Assembly (NCBI GenBank): GCA_002914805.1
Contig: JXTB01000261.1
Location: 441,290-505,289 of the forward strand
Reading direction: 5' to 3'
Source of the DNA: Parasponia andersonii
Lineage: Eukaryota; Streptophyta; Magnoliopsida; Rosales; Cannabaceae
Length of the DNA stretch: 64,000 nt
Shown: piece by piece, positions 36,908 through 49,540 of the stretch
Layout: every line of letters starts with the position of its first letter
Numbering within the stretch: position 1 is the stretch's first letter
Notes under the pieces: generated by a model
The model's database searches: none
Seen by the model: only the letters and a program-made list of their open reading frames with translations
Told to the model about the DNA's origin: nothing
Position numbers and translations under genes: made by a program

Positions 36908-37140
36908 CTCACTCTTCGATACAGCTACCTTCGCATTATACTCACTTAGAGTTTTGGCTACATTCACATGTCGTTTGCGCTCACTTTATTTGCAGTGGCC
37001 GTATTTATATATCATTTACGCTCACTCTTTATATACAATGGCTGCATTCACTTGTCGTTTGTACTCGTTTTCTACTGTGGCTATACTCACATGTCATTTG
37101 TGCTTACTGATGTCTATAGTAGCCATAATCACATATAGAT
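36908..37140. repeat. Minisatellite, about 40 bp unit, 6 copies
   Basis: Units beginning ctcact/ctcgtt/cttact start at 36908, 36941, 36980, 37021, 37063 and 37103. The core is 'tggctacattcacatgtcgtttg'-like. Confidence 0.8.
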
Positions 37141-37191
37141 TATTCTTATTTTTCAAAAAAGACTACATCATATATGTGATTCAAAAGGCAT

Positions 37192-37492
37192 GGTCATGTG
37201 AAATACTACGGCGATCGACAAGATGATTCATCCAAGACAAGATCATGTAAGACACTAAGTCTACCAACAATATGGCCTAGTTAGAGGAGGCTCATGCGAT
37301 ATGCCATCGAGGCTAATTGATAAGATGACCTGACCAAAAGTAGGATCATGCGAAATACCAAGAGCAATCGACAAGATAACATGACTAAAGAGGGATTATG
37401 TGATACGTCAAAGGTATCAACAAGATGACCTAATTAAAACAAAATCAAGTAAGATACCAATTCTTAAGACTATCGATAAGATGATCTATTTT
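37192..37492. repeat. Minisatellite, about 50 bp unit, 6 copies
   Basis: Units beginning 'gatcatgtgaaata' start at 37192, 37241, 37290, 37344, 37394 and 37443, each with 'atcgacaagatga' in the middle. It is unrelated in sequence to the 40 bp array about 50 bp away. Confidence 0.8.
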
Positions 37493-38514
37493 AAAATAAT
37501 ATGATGATATTACACCTATCCTTTATTGCTGTACAAATATCTCTGCCTTAAACATTAGAGGTGAATTGTGTTAGGAATTTTCTTTTCAAGATGTTATATC
37601 TTGTTATATAATTATTTACCTCTTGATTAAAAAAGCACTAGAAAAGTTTACTAAATTTAATTTTGAGATTTATATCAAGTTAGTTATTCTCATTTTCTCT
37701 TAACACTAGGGATTGACTAATATTATTGAAACTTTCATTAGTTTCTATTTCTAAAATTTTGTTCCCTAGTTGTTATTCTGAGAATTTTATTCTTTAAATT
37801 GGACTAATCTCTCACTTTTGTAAGAAAAGAAAAGTACATCTTCATCTTGATTTATCAGCGTGAAGGCTCACAACAGGCACATATAATTTGGAGCCATAAC
37901 TTTCTTGAGTTACCCTCTCAAGAATAATACAAGATTTTTGTTGCAAGGATGTACAAGCTAGCACTCAAACTAGTTCATGTACCAACCAATGCTTCATAAG
38001 AGTAGTTTCAGTGATGCCCTCATTCATGTGCAGCGAACTCTTTTTTCCTGACTAGAGATTTTTTCCACTGGGTTTTTCTCTAAGTAAGGATTTAATGGGG
38101 TGTTATTTAAGTTGGACTAATCTAATAGAAATATTTTGGCATAACTATTTAGATCTTAACTAGAGCTCTTCACTTTTTGGGCTTTCCTGCAATTCGTATC
38201 AATTATTTTTTCTTAGATTAGAAGGATGTTGGATTATGTTACAAGTGGGCACTAACCTAGTTGGGATGTGCCTGTAAAATTATAATATCTCAACCTTGCC
38301 AAACATTCATTTAAAACAAGAGATTCTCTCTCTACATCTCAAACTTTCAACAGAGCATATGATTGGTGAATTCTATGAAGATCAAAGATCAAAATTAGTA
38401 AGTGGAAAAGGCACACTCCACAAAGATGTTGACCAAGAGTTCTCTTTATTAAAGATAAGAATTCTAAAGAATAAACTTTAGTTTAGTATAGCTTAAGGGA
38501 CTTAATATTTTGGG

Positions 38515-39059
38515 GTTTTACTCAATTTTTATGATTAGTCACTCAATCTAAATTAGGTTTAATAAATTATGTGACAAACATAATCTAATAAGTTAAGTAA
38601 AAAAATGTGATATATTAAAATTGCACAATAAAAGACCATGACACCACACATTAATATCAGAATGGAGGAAACAAACTTTGTCACCTCATACTTCATTTTA
38701 GATTAACTTTGACAAGTGTCAAAGCTTAGATAAGTCACTTAGTCCTTGCATGACACCTCATGTAACTAGACTTAGTGACCAAGTCTTGTATGTGGCAGCT
38801 AATACCTAGGCTTTGGCCTTTTTATAAAGCAATAGTTTTTGTAATGAATCCATTCAAGAGCAATAGATTTACATATATTCTCCTAACTCTCTCTCTCTAT
38901 TCAAAATGTTCTTTCTCTTTCTTACTTTTTTCATATATCTCATAAAGTTCTAATACTTTTTCAATTACTCTCTCATTATTTCATCTCGGTTGTTGCCCAA
39001 TCACTCAAAAGTAAAATCATCACCAAATATATCTCATTTCCCATGACGAAACTAAAGTC

Positions 39060-39091
<32 letters not shown>

Positions 39092-39417
39092 GGCACCAAT
39101 CTAATAGGTTTTTTTTTACCTATACGTAGGTATAGTTTTGGCTAATTAGAATTTATTATGCATGTTTTTTATAATAAAAAGTAAGAGAGAGAAATAGTAT
39201 TAATAATACACATCTTTTTATATATATCATTATAGTCGTTGGACTACTGTTAGATTATATAATCCAATAGCTAGAAAAAACATACCTATACATAGGTAAA
39301 AAAAAAATACCTACTGGATTGGCAACCTTATATATATAGCCACACATATATATACTTATATTCGTACATGTTTATATATTTATATTTATACACATCTATA
39401 TATATATATATATAAAT
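38515..39417 (+). repeat. Long direct repeat B, left part (promoter-like, possible LTR)
   Basis: Homologue of repeat A, with the same landmarks in the same order, a TATA box near 38820 and the shared MITE at 39092-39327. It continues at 49541-50203 beyond a nested MITE and Copia insertion. By eye A and B agree at roughly 80% of positions outside the AT runs. Confidence 0.65.
39092..39327. mobile_element. MITE family M, copy 2 (in repeat B)
   Basis: This is the best-preserved copy, 236 bp. The left end is 'ggcaccaatctaataggt' followed by a T-run and 'acctatacgtaggtat'. The right end, inverted, is 'ggttgccaatccagtaggt' followed by a T-run and 'acctatgtataggtat'. This gives terminal inverted repeats of about 45 bp. 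It occupies the same position in B as copy 1 does in A, so it predates the A/B duplication. Confidence 0.85.
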
Positions 39418-39615
39418 GGCACTAATCCAGTAAGCATTTTTTTATTTTACCTATTTATAGGTATTATTTTGGCCAATTAAAATTGGTCACATATGTCTTT
39501 TCATTGTAAAAAAAATCGAGACAAAAGTATTGAATAAGAAGTTTTAATTTTTATTTTCTTAACTACTCAAATTATAGTAGTCGTTGGATCATTAAAAAAA
39601 ATCTATGGATAAGTG
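39418..39615. mobile_element. MITE family M, copy 3, left part (interrupted by the SIRE-like element)
   Basis: It starts ggcactaatccagtaagcat and includes 'agtagtcgttggatcatt'. It breaks off at 39615, where the Copia LTR begins, and its last 33 bp are at 49508-49540. It is present in B only, so it inserted after the A/B duplication. Confidence 0.85.
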
Positions 39616-40980
39616 TGTTAACCTTTTTAGGTACCAATCTTATACTCATATTTTGATATTAATAAATATATTATTAAGGACTAATAATCTACTTGAGTAT
39701 GTAGCAAAATTGATGAACAAATAAAAAGATATTCAAGATGGATTATGGAGAAAAGAATTTGAAGCTTGAAGACCATCAAAGATCAACGATCCAAGACTTA
39801 GTTAAAAAAAAGAAAAAAAAAATTAGTCTTGCATGAGAGTTTATGTACACACATCTTATGATCATTATGGGCTCAAATTTTTAAAAAGAACTTTTTTCAA
39901 ACCAAAATTCTTAAACTACTTCCAAAATATTCATTTGATTTGAAAAATTAAATGTAGACCTTCAAAATAAGTCCTATAATCTTTGAAAGTCACTAAAGTA
40001 TCTTAGAATTAAGTTAAAGATCACTTTTTAAGAAAAAAGATGAAAGAAAATGATTTTTTTATAAAATCAGTAGACTCATTGGCCTACTACTGTTTATCGG
40101 TAATCTACTGATAGCTTAAGATAGTCTACTGGTCCATGCTGCAGATAAAAAAAAACCATTAAAATTAGACAGTTGTTGTTCTATTTCTAACGGCTAGTTT
40201 TTAGGAGTTTACTGAAAACTTTATCAGTCTACCGAAAACTCCAGAAACTTTGTTAAATGGTCCGAAATTGCTAGTTTTCAAAAGACTTATAAATAGAAGC
40301 TATTTTTAAGACTCAAAATATCTTTTTGAATAATCCTATACTACTCCTAATAATCTTTTAAGTCTTGATGGTCTACATTTTGTGATCAAACTTTCAAATA
40401 CCATTTCACAAAATTATTAAGTCAAGCTAGATTATATCTTGTACTTACACTCATTCTTTCTAAGTTTACACCGTATCAAACTATATAAAAGAGAGATTTT
40501 TGTTGAGTGTTTCAATCTAAAAATATACTTTGCATTTAAAAGATGAGGTTAGCACCAGATTCATAAACAACTCAGTTATAGGTAAGGTTGACAATGAAAT
40601 CTAAATAATCTGAGGTTAGGCATAATAAAGGTGGAGTCAAGACTATTGTAAAGACTTGAATGTGCCTAAGAAGAATTCACTTCATTTGTATAAGGGTCAG
40701 TCAAGCCCATAATTTTATAATGGAAAGCTCAAAGCAAGTTACCGAGAGCTAGAGATGTAGGTAAACCATTGTATTTGTCGAAACTTGTAAAAATAGCATT
40801 TTTAATATCTTTATTTCTACCTCTTTAATTTATGTACTTTGAGATTATATATGTTTACTTGCTATTTTTACTTGCCTTATTTATTATCTACATATTCAAA
40901 TTATTTTATTCGAAAAGTTTGCAAAAGTTTTAAAAACTCAATTCATCCCCCCTTTTGGGTTAGCTAATCTTGGGATAACA
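39616..40980 (+). repeat. 5' LTR of the SIRE-like Copia element
   Basis: 1365 bp, from TGTTAACC to GGGATAACA. It is followed at once by 'attggtatcagagctt', the primer-binding site complementary to initiator tRNA-Met. A TATA box (tataaata) lies at 40288-40295. The 3' LTR has the same start, TATA box and end. By eye the two LTRs differ at roughly one position in six, so the element is old. Confidence 0.9.
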
Positions 40981-43900
40981 ATTGGTATCAGAGCTTAGTA
41001 TTCAAATTTTTTAAAATTATTGACTTAACAGTACTTATCCAATGAATTCTCAAAACGAGGGGTTTTTTCTACACTATCATAAATGCTTCTATCTAAACCA
41101 CAAATCAATTTCTAGCTTTAGGGTTTTTTGAGATTATGATTTTTTCTTTTTCGTCAAACTTCATATGGTTTTGTAACCCAAGTATCACCTTCTCTTTTCT
41201 TAAGAATGATAGGACCATTCATAATAATATACTATAAATCATAATCCATAGATAAGAGATAATATTCCATTCTACTTTTCCAATAATTAAAATCAGTTCT
41301 ATTGATGAACAGAGATTTGATAATGGCTAATGCTTTTGAAATATGAAAAATACTAGAAGTTACACATCAAGGAACTAACTCATTAAAAGAAACAAAAATA
41401 AATATACTTGTGCATCAATATGAGTTGTTCAAAATAAATAGTGATAAAACAATTACTCAAATATTTACTTATTTCACTTTTATAACTAATGCCCTTAATG
41501 CTCTTGGTAGAACTTATGATTAAATTGAATTGGTGAACGAGATCCTTAGGAGTCTACCTAAAGCTTATTAAGAAAAGGTGGTGGTCAATAGAGAAACTAG
41601 AGATCTTTATAAGCTCACACTTGAAGAACCTATGGGATCACTCATGACTAATGAGATTATAATGAAATAGCATAATCAAGAAGACAAAAATAAAAAGAAA
41701 AAGAAAATTATCACCCTCAAGTCATTCGCTCAAGAAGATGATGATGATGATGAACTTGATGATAGTGAGATTAATGACATTATTTTTCTCACTAAAAAGT
41801 ACAATAAGTACTTAAAATTTTAAAAAGAAAACCCTTCAAAAAAAAACAACAACAATGACAAGGGCAATAACTATAGAGAAAAGAAAGTTAGAGATGATCT
41901 TATGACATGCTTTAAATACAAGAAATCCGAACACATGAAGAACAAGTGCCATTGAGAAAAAAGACGAAAAAAAAAGATAATAAAAGCTACTTAGGATGAT
42001 AGCAATGAAGAAGGATCCGGTGAAGAAACACAAGAGGAAATTTCTAATATGTACTTAATGGCTATTGAAAATATGGTAAACTCTCTTGATTCTAGTAATG
42101 AACTACTTGATGATTCTAATGATGAATGTGAAGAAAATGATTTATTTTATGAAGAATTATTAAATGATTTTAACAATTTATATAAGAATTATAAAAAACT
42201 CATTATAAAAAATAGAATTCTTAAAAAGAAAATTCTTAACTTGTTAAAAGAAATTGATAAATTTGCTAAAATAAAAGAAGCAAATTTAACTTGTGAGGTA
42301 TGTGAAAGTTTAAAAATTGAAAATGCTTCTTTAAATAAAAGGGTTTTGGATTTGACCAACATTGTCCACAAATTTACAAATAAAAAGAAAAATTTTGACT
42401 TAATACTTAGTAGACAAAGATGTGTTTTTGATAAAGGAGGTATAGAATATAAACTATTTATCAAACAAAAATATCTCAAAAACTATTTGGTGAAAGCTTC
42501 TTCTAGTGATACTAAATATACTTGTAACTATTGCAATCAATATGGTTATACAAGTTACCCTTGTTCTATTAAAAAGAATGTATACTTTAGGAAAGGCAAC
42601 ATAGGTTCTAAAAGAATCTAAGACTAACCCTCAAGGACCTAAATTAGTATGGGTACCAAAAGTCAAAGTTTGATTTTTTTTTTTTTTTGTAGGTGCAAAA
42701 GATGAAGAAAGATCAAAACTTTTGGTTCTTGGATAGCGCTTGTTCCAAATACATGATCGGTGATCTCTCCTTGCTTTCCTCATTTACAAAGAAAAATGAA
42801 AGGTATGTCACTTTTGAAGACAACCCCAAAGGAAAAATTATGGGAATAGATAACATTGGTAACTCATCTTCAAGGACTTTAGGAAAGGCAACATAGGTTC
42901 TAAAAGAATCTAAGATTAACCTTCAAAGACCCAAATTAGTATAGGTACCAAAAGTCGAAGTTTGATATTTTTTGTAGGTGCAAAAGATGAAGAAAGATCA
43001 AAACCTTTAGTTCTTAGATAGCGCTTATTCCAAACACATGATCAGTGATCTCTCCTTTCTTTCCTCATTTACAAAGAAAAATGGAGGGTATGTCACTTTT
43101 GGAGACAAACCCAAAGGCAAAATTATGGGAATAGCTCATCTTCAACCGTCGTAGAAAATATCTTACTTGTTGATATTCTTAAACATAATTTACTTAGTAT
43201 AAGTCAACTTTGTGATAAAGATTATAAAGTTAGTTTTGAATCTTCCAAATGCTTAATTGAGAATGCTTGCTCAAAAGAAGTCATTTTAATTATAGAAAAA
43301 AAGATAATATTTATATTATTAATATAGAAAAATACTCCAATCAAGACAAATATTGTTTGGTTATGAAAGATGATTCTTAACTTTGGTACAAAAGATTTTG
43401 ACATGCTAGCATGGGTACAATTTCAAAAACTTTCAAAGAAAAATCTTGTGAATAGTTTACCAAGTTTGATTTATGAAAAGGACAAAGTTTGTGATGCATG
43501 TTAATTTAGAAAACAAGTTAAAAGTTCTTTTAAATCTAAAAATTTATTTCAAAGACTATTGTAACTACTTCACATGGATTTATTTGGACCATCAAGAACT
43601 ACAAATCTTAGTAAAAAACATTATGCTTTTGTGCTAATTGAAAATTTTTCAAGATTTACTTAAGTTCTATTTGTAAAAAGGTGCAAAGTAAAAAAAAGGT
43701 ATACTATTACTTCTATTAGAAGTGATTATATTAATGAATTTGAAAATGATGAGTTAGAAGCAATTTATATTGAAAATGATTTCGATCATAATTTTTCTAC
43801 ACTTAGAACTCCTTGTTAAAATAGAGTTATAGAAAAGAAGAATAGAACTCTACAAGAAATGCAAGAACTATGCTTAATGATCATTCCTTACCAAAATATT

Positions 43901-46900
43901 TGTGGGCCGAGGTTGTAAATACCGTTTGCCATATAGTCAATAGAGTAATAATTAGACCTACTTTGATTAAGATATATTATGAGCTTTGGAAGAATAGAAA
44001 ACCCAATATTGGTTATTTCAAAATTTTTGATTATAAATATTTTATTTTAAATACTAAAGATAATTTGGGTAAATTTGATTCAAAATCTGATGTTAATATA
44101 TCTGTTGGCTATTATATTACTAGCAAAGCTAATAGAGTTTTTAACAAACTAACTTTAGTTGTAGAAGAATCTATGCATGTTGTTTTTTATGAAACTAACA
44201 TTATCTCAATGAGAGAAATATAGATAATGATGATGTTATAGATATGGAACAAGACTTATATTGTTTGAATATCATTGAGCCAAAAAAATAAAAAGAAGTT
44301 TATCTACAATAAGATCAAAGTCTTAAGGAAGGTTAACAAAGCGAAAATGGTAAAACTCTAACTCTTTTTCAAAATTTAAGATTTAGTCATGCTCATCCTA
44401 AAGACAAATTCTAGGTGACCTTTTTCAAGGTGACAAGAGTAGAGCATCACATAGAAATATTTGCAACAATATGGCTTTTCTTTCTCAAATTGAATCTAAA
44501 AGTTAAAAGATGAATCTTGAATTTTAGCTATGCAAGAAAAATTAAATCAATTTAAAAGAAGTAATATCTAGGAATTAGTTCGAAGGCCTAAAGATAAATC
44601 AATTATTGAAACTAAATGGTCTTTAGAAACAAAGTTGATGAGCATGGGTAGTTGTGAGAAACAAGACTAGATTAGTGGCCCAAGGTTTCAATCAAGAAGA
44701 AAAAATCGATTATGGAGAAACCTTTGTACCTGCAGCAAGATTCGAATCTATTAGGACGCTCTTAGTATTTGCATGGCATAAGAATTTGATTCTTTATCAA
44801 ATGAATGTAAAGAGTGCTTTTTTAAATGGATACATTTTAGAAGAAGTATATGTGGATCAACCTCCCGATTTTTAAAATCATAAGTATCTGGACCATGTTT
44901 TTAAATTAAAAAAGCTCCTAGAGCTTGATATGATAGATTGAGTAAGTGTTTAATTTCAAATAGATTTTCAATGGAAAAAGCATTTTTTTAATCAAAAAGA
45001 ATGGAGTTGATATTATGGTAGTACAAATTCATGTTGATAATACTATTTTTGATGCTACTAACGTGTCCCTTTATGAAGATTTCTCAATATGTATACATAA
45101 CGAATTTGAAATGAGTATGATGTGAGAGCTAAATTTCTTTTTTGGCCTCAAAATCAAACGAAGTAAAAAATGTATTTTTATCAACCAATGTCAAGGATGT
45201 ACTCAAAAAATTTGAGATGAAGCATTCAAAGACTATAGGAACACCAATGAGCTCCTCAATCAAGCTTGACAAAGATGAAAATGGTAAAGTTGTAGATATC
45301 ACTAAATATTGAGGTATGACCAGATCACTACTTTACTTAACGGCTAATAGAACGGATATAATGTTTAGTGTATACTTATGTGCTAGATTTCAATCAAATC
45401 CTAAGGAATCACATCTTAGTAGTGTTAAAAGAACATTGAAATATTTACATGACACAATGAACCTAGGATTAGGGTATCCTAAAAATACATACTTTAACAT
45501 TACTACTTATTCAGATGCAGATTTTGCTAGTTGTAGAACTGACTGCAAAAGTATAAGTGACACTTGTCAATTTCTAGGCTATGCACTTGTCTCTTGGTTT
45601 AGCAAGAAAGAAAATTTGATTGCTCTTTCTATTATCGAAGTCGAATATATATCAGTGGCTAGTTGTTGTGTACAAATTCTATAGATGAAACAAATACTTA
45701 AGGATTTTAGTATCAATTATGATCATGTGCCTATTAAATGTGATAATACTAGTGCTATTAATTTGTCTGAAAATTCTATTTTGCATTCTCGTACTAAGCA
45801 TATTTATATTAGACATCATTTTCTTCATGATCATATGCAACAAGGTGACGTAATGCTAGAATTTGTTTATATTGAAATTCAATTAGTGAATATATTCACT
45901 AAGCCTCTAAGTGAAGATCATTTTTATATGATTTGCAGATAGCTTGGTATAGTTATTTAAATGAATTATCTTAAGTTGTTTATTTAATGATTTTTTTTAG
46001 TTTGTTTACTCAAGCTTTCAAAACTAATATCATGCTTATTATTATTTAAAAGGAATGCTTTTTAATTTATATTATTTTTTTGTTTTATTTTATTTCAAGA
46101 AAAAAAAAACGGTAGACCAAAAACTCGAATCAGTAGACCAAAATATATTCCAAAAAGTTAAAACTCTATCAAAATCGGCCTACTGTTGGTGCAATTTTCG
46201 GCAGCTATTTAAGCATTTTTAACTGGTTTTCTTACTTCTATCTCACCCGTCTCATTCAAAAATTACCCTTCTTCATCTAACAATATTTCCTCTCCTCTTC
46301 CTTCGATTTTCTCTTCATTTTTCACTTTAATTTCTTGATTTCTAGCCTCCTTATCATCCTTTCCTACTCTAAATCTTCCATTTTCTTGCATTTCTTCTTA
46401 CATACTCTTGATTTTCTTTACCAAAACCCTAGAAATGCCACTTTCTTACTTGAGTTCTCATAAACTCATGTTTTTCACTCCAATGGCTCCAAGAGGTGAA
46501 GGTTCTAGGAAAAGAAGCAAGGCTCCAAGGATAGAAAAGGATGAACAATGATCAAAATCAAAGTTTGATGTTCTTCTTCTTAAAAACCCTAACTTATATG
46601 TAGATATAGAGAAATTATGTCTAAGAGAATAATCATTTGGGGAAGAACATACAACTTTACTCACCTAGAATGTGTTAGGTTTGAATTTTTAATGGAACGA
46701 GTGGGATGGATATCTTATTGCCAAATTAGAGAGATTGGGTATGGGAGATTAGTTTGAAGTTCTTATGCTAGTACCAATACAACACTAGGTGTTAATGAGA
46801 TTCGTGATTGTCTTAAAGGAATCGACTATACCATCACTCAAAAATTGCTTAGTAGGCATTTTGATTTACTTATGGATAGCTATAGATTGATTATCTCAAA

Positions 46901-48184
46901 TACTTGGCTTATTTTTAAAGGTTTTGATCCATAAGAAGCCTTATAGAGAACTTATCTTCCTGATAAATTCTCACCCAAACCTAGAATTACCGACCTTGCT
47001 CTAGTAGTAAAAGTCTTATTTATGTTCTTAAAGTTCAATGTAATACCTAGTGGTGGCCATTTAAATGAACCTACTTTTATGGATATTTGTCTCATAGATT
47101 CCATTTTAGTAGGAAGAAAAATTGACTCACCTATACCTTATCATCCAATCTATAATGCATGTGATTAAAAACAAGGATAATGTTAGTATCTTTTCTTACG
47201 GGATGATCTTAATCCGCATTTTCCATCATTTTAAGATAAACACTCTAGATGAACCAAATAGAAAAGTTTGGAAGATATCAGATGAGGTCAATTCCAAATC
47301 CTTGTGTCTTATAGGTTTTGTCTTGGTTAATGGCCAATGGGTTCCTAAGGATCAAGCGGCTCATGATGCTTAGGGAGCTCATGATGTTTAACTAGTAATT
47401 CCAATGGATATTCCTCTACCATCTTCACCTTATAAGCCTTCTCCTTTCAATTTCTAAGAGGCCTTTGACTCTCTGAATAATCGCATCAATACCCTTCATC
47501 TTGATCTCCAACAACTTCAAATTGATGACATTGAATATTTTGAGACATTACAAGCCCAACTTTAATCCTCCTAAGACTTTCAAGCTCAACAATTCCAAGT
47601 TATTCAAGCAAAGCTACAAGCCTCTCGAGCCCATAAAAGGAAATTGATGAAGATATTTCGATCTCATTTTGGGCTTCCCCCTCCTTAGATATTTTATATT
47701 ATGGTGTGTTTTATGGTTGTGTCTTTATGAATTTGGTGTGTCTTTATGAACTTGGTGTGCTTCTAAGCCTCCCTATTTTTGTGTTTTTTATTTGAACTAT
47801 CTATAATACTTGTTATGAATGCTTTTATTGTATTTTATGCTATCTTTTAGACTCTATACTTTTATCTTTTTTTGATGCTATCAAAAGGGGTAGAGAATAT
47901 ATTAATTTATCATGGAGGAGAAATTTGATAAAATAGGAAATAAATATATGGTAAAATTTTAAGAATCTTTTTATTTCTCATCAGTTCTCTTATAAAACTC
48001 AAATTATGCGCTTTTTGAATCTTTATGAAATTAAAAGGGATCGTTTCTTGCCTTAATTTTTCTCTAGCATATTTTTGAGGAGTAGTTTTAATATGATAAG
48101 GTTCTCTATTATAAAATAATTAAATTTTGGACTTAAATCCTATTATATAAATCAAATGTTTGTTATCATCAAAAAAAGGGAGAT
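40981..48184 (+). mobile_element. SIRE/Maximus-like Ty1/Copia element, internal region
   Basis: Order on the plus strand: primer-binding site (40981-40996), gag with a UBN2-type core and zinc knuckle (about 41320-42620, knuckle CNYCNQYGYTSYPC near 42520), and protease with FWFLDSACSKYMIG (42720). Integrase lies at about 43380-44220, reverse transcriptase at about 44560-45300 (FVPAARFESIRTLLVFA), and RNase H at about 45316-45942 (SRTKHIYIRHHFLHDH, FTKPL). A 2.2 kb region follows with a further decayed ORF (about 46440-47690), as in SIRE-type elements, whose extra ORF is often called env-like. A purine tract, aaaaaaagggagat (48171-48184), then precedes the 3' LTR. Complete in layout but broken in all genes, with many breaks. 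Confidence 0.85.
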
Positions 48185-49507
48185 TGTTAACAAATATATC
48201 ATTAAAGACTAATAATCTACTTGAGTATATAACAAAATTGATGAACAAATTGCAAAAAATATTCAAGATGGATTATGAAGAAAAGAACTTGAAGTGTGAA
48301 GACTATCAAAGATCAACAATATTAGACTTAATTAGAAAAAAGGTAAAAGCATTTAGTCTTATACGAGAGTTTATGTATGTACATGATCATTTATGGGCTC
48401 AAACTTTTAAAAAGATTTTTTTTTTCAAACCAAAGTTCTTAAACTACTTTCAAAATATTCATTTACTTTGAAAAATTAAATGGAAACATTCAAAATAAGT
48501 CCTATGATCTTTAAAAGTCGCTAAACTATCTTAGAATTAAGTTAAAGATCACTTTTTATGAAAAATAAATGAAAGAAAATGATTTTTTACAAAATTGGTA
48601 GACTCACTAGCTTGTCACTATTTACTGCCAGTCTATCAATAGACAGAGATAGTCTACCGATCCATATTATAGATTAAAAATAACCATTAAAATTCGACCA
48701 TTGCAGCTCCACTTCCAACAACTAGTTTTTGAGAGTTTATTGGAAACTTTACTAATCTACCGAAAACTCCAGAACTTTTGTTAAATGGTCCAAATGGATA
48801 GTTTTCAAAAGGGTTTATAAATAGAAGCTATTTTAAGAGTCAAAACATCTTTTTGAACAATTCTACATTACTCTTAACAATCTTTCAAGTCTTGATAGCC
48901 TACATTTTGTGATCAAACTTTCAAATACTATTTACAAAATTATTGAGCTAAACTAGATTATATCTTGTACTTATACTCACTCTCCCTAAGTTTACATTAT
49001 ATCAAATTGCATAGAAGAGAGACTTTTGTTGAGTGTTTCAATCCAAAAATATATTTTGTATTTGAGAGGTGAGGTTGACACTAGATTCATAAATAATTCA
49101 GTTATATGTGAGGTTAACACTAGAGTCTAAACAGTTCGAGGTTACATGTGATAGAGCCAAATTCAAGACTATTGACTTGGGTGTGCCTAAGAAAAATTCA
49201 CTCTGTGTATACAAAGATCGTTTAAGCTTATAATCTTGATCCAATAGTAAAAAGCTTAAAGCAAGTTGACGAAGGCCAGAGACATAGGTGAGCCGTTGTG
49301 TTTGTCGAACCTCGTAAAAATAGCATTTACATTCTCTATGTCCCTTCCTCTTTAATATATTTACTTTGAGATTACATTTGTTTACTTGCTATTTTTACTT
49401 GTCTCATTCATTATTTGCATATTCAAATTGTTTTATTTGAAAAGTTTGGAAAAGTTTTTAAAACCTAATTTATCTTCTCTTATGGGTTAATTAATCTTGG
49501 GATAACA
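48185..49507 (+). repeat. 3' LTR of the SIRE-like Copia element
   Basis: 1323 bp, TGTTAACA...GGGATAACA, with a TATA box at 48816-48823. The 5 bp on either side of the whole element, aagtg (39611-39615) and aagta (49508-49512), are a target-site duplication with one difference. Confidence 0.9.
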
Positions 49508-49540
49508 AAGTAAAAAAAATACTTACTAGATTGTGAACCA
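49508..49540. mobile_element. MITE family M, copy 3, right end
   Basis: The text 'aaaaaaaatacttactagattgtgaacca' matches the right end of copies 1 and 2. Together with 39418-39615, and counting the 5 bp duplication once, it makes about 226 bp, close to the 236 bp of copy 2. Confidence 0.85.

Larger units (their letters stand above)
35967..38514. other. Region between repeats A and B
   Basis: This 2.5 kb would be the internal region if A and B are LTRs. It contains two adjacent minisatellite arrays (36908-37140 and 37192-37492) and otherwise AT-rich text. A short open frame at 38296-38481 (61 codons, containing HMIGEFYEDQRSKLVSGKG) has a protein-like composition but I do not recognise it. No primer-binding site is evident after A. 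Confidence 0.45.
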
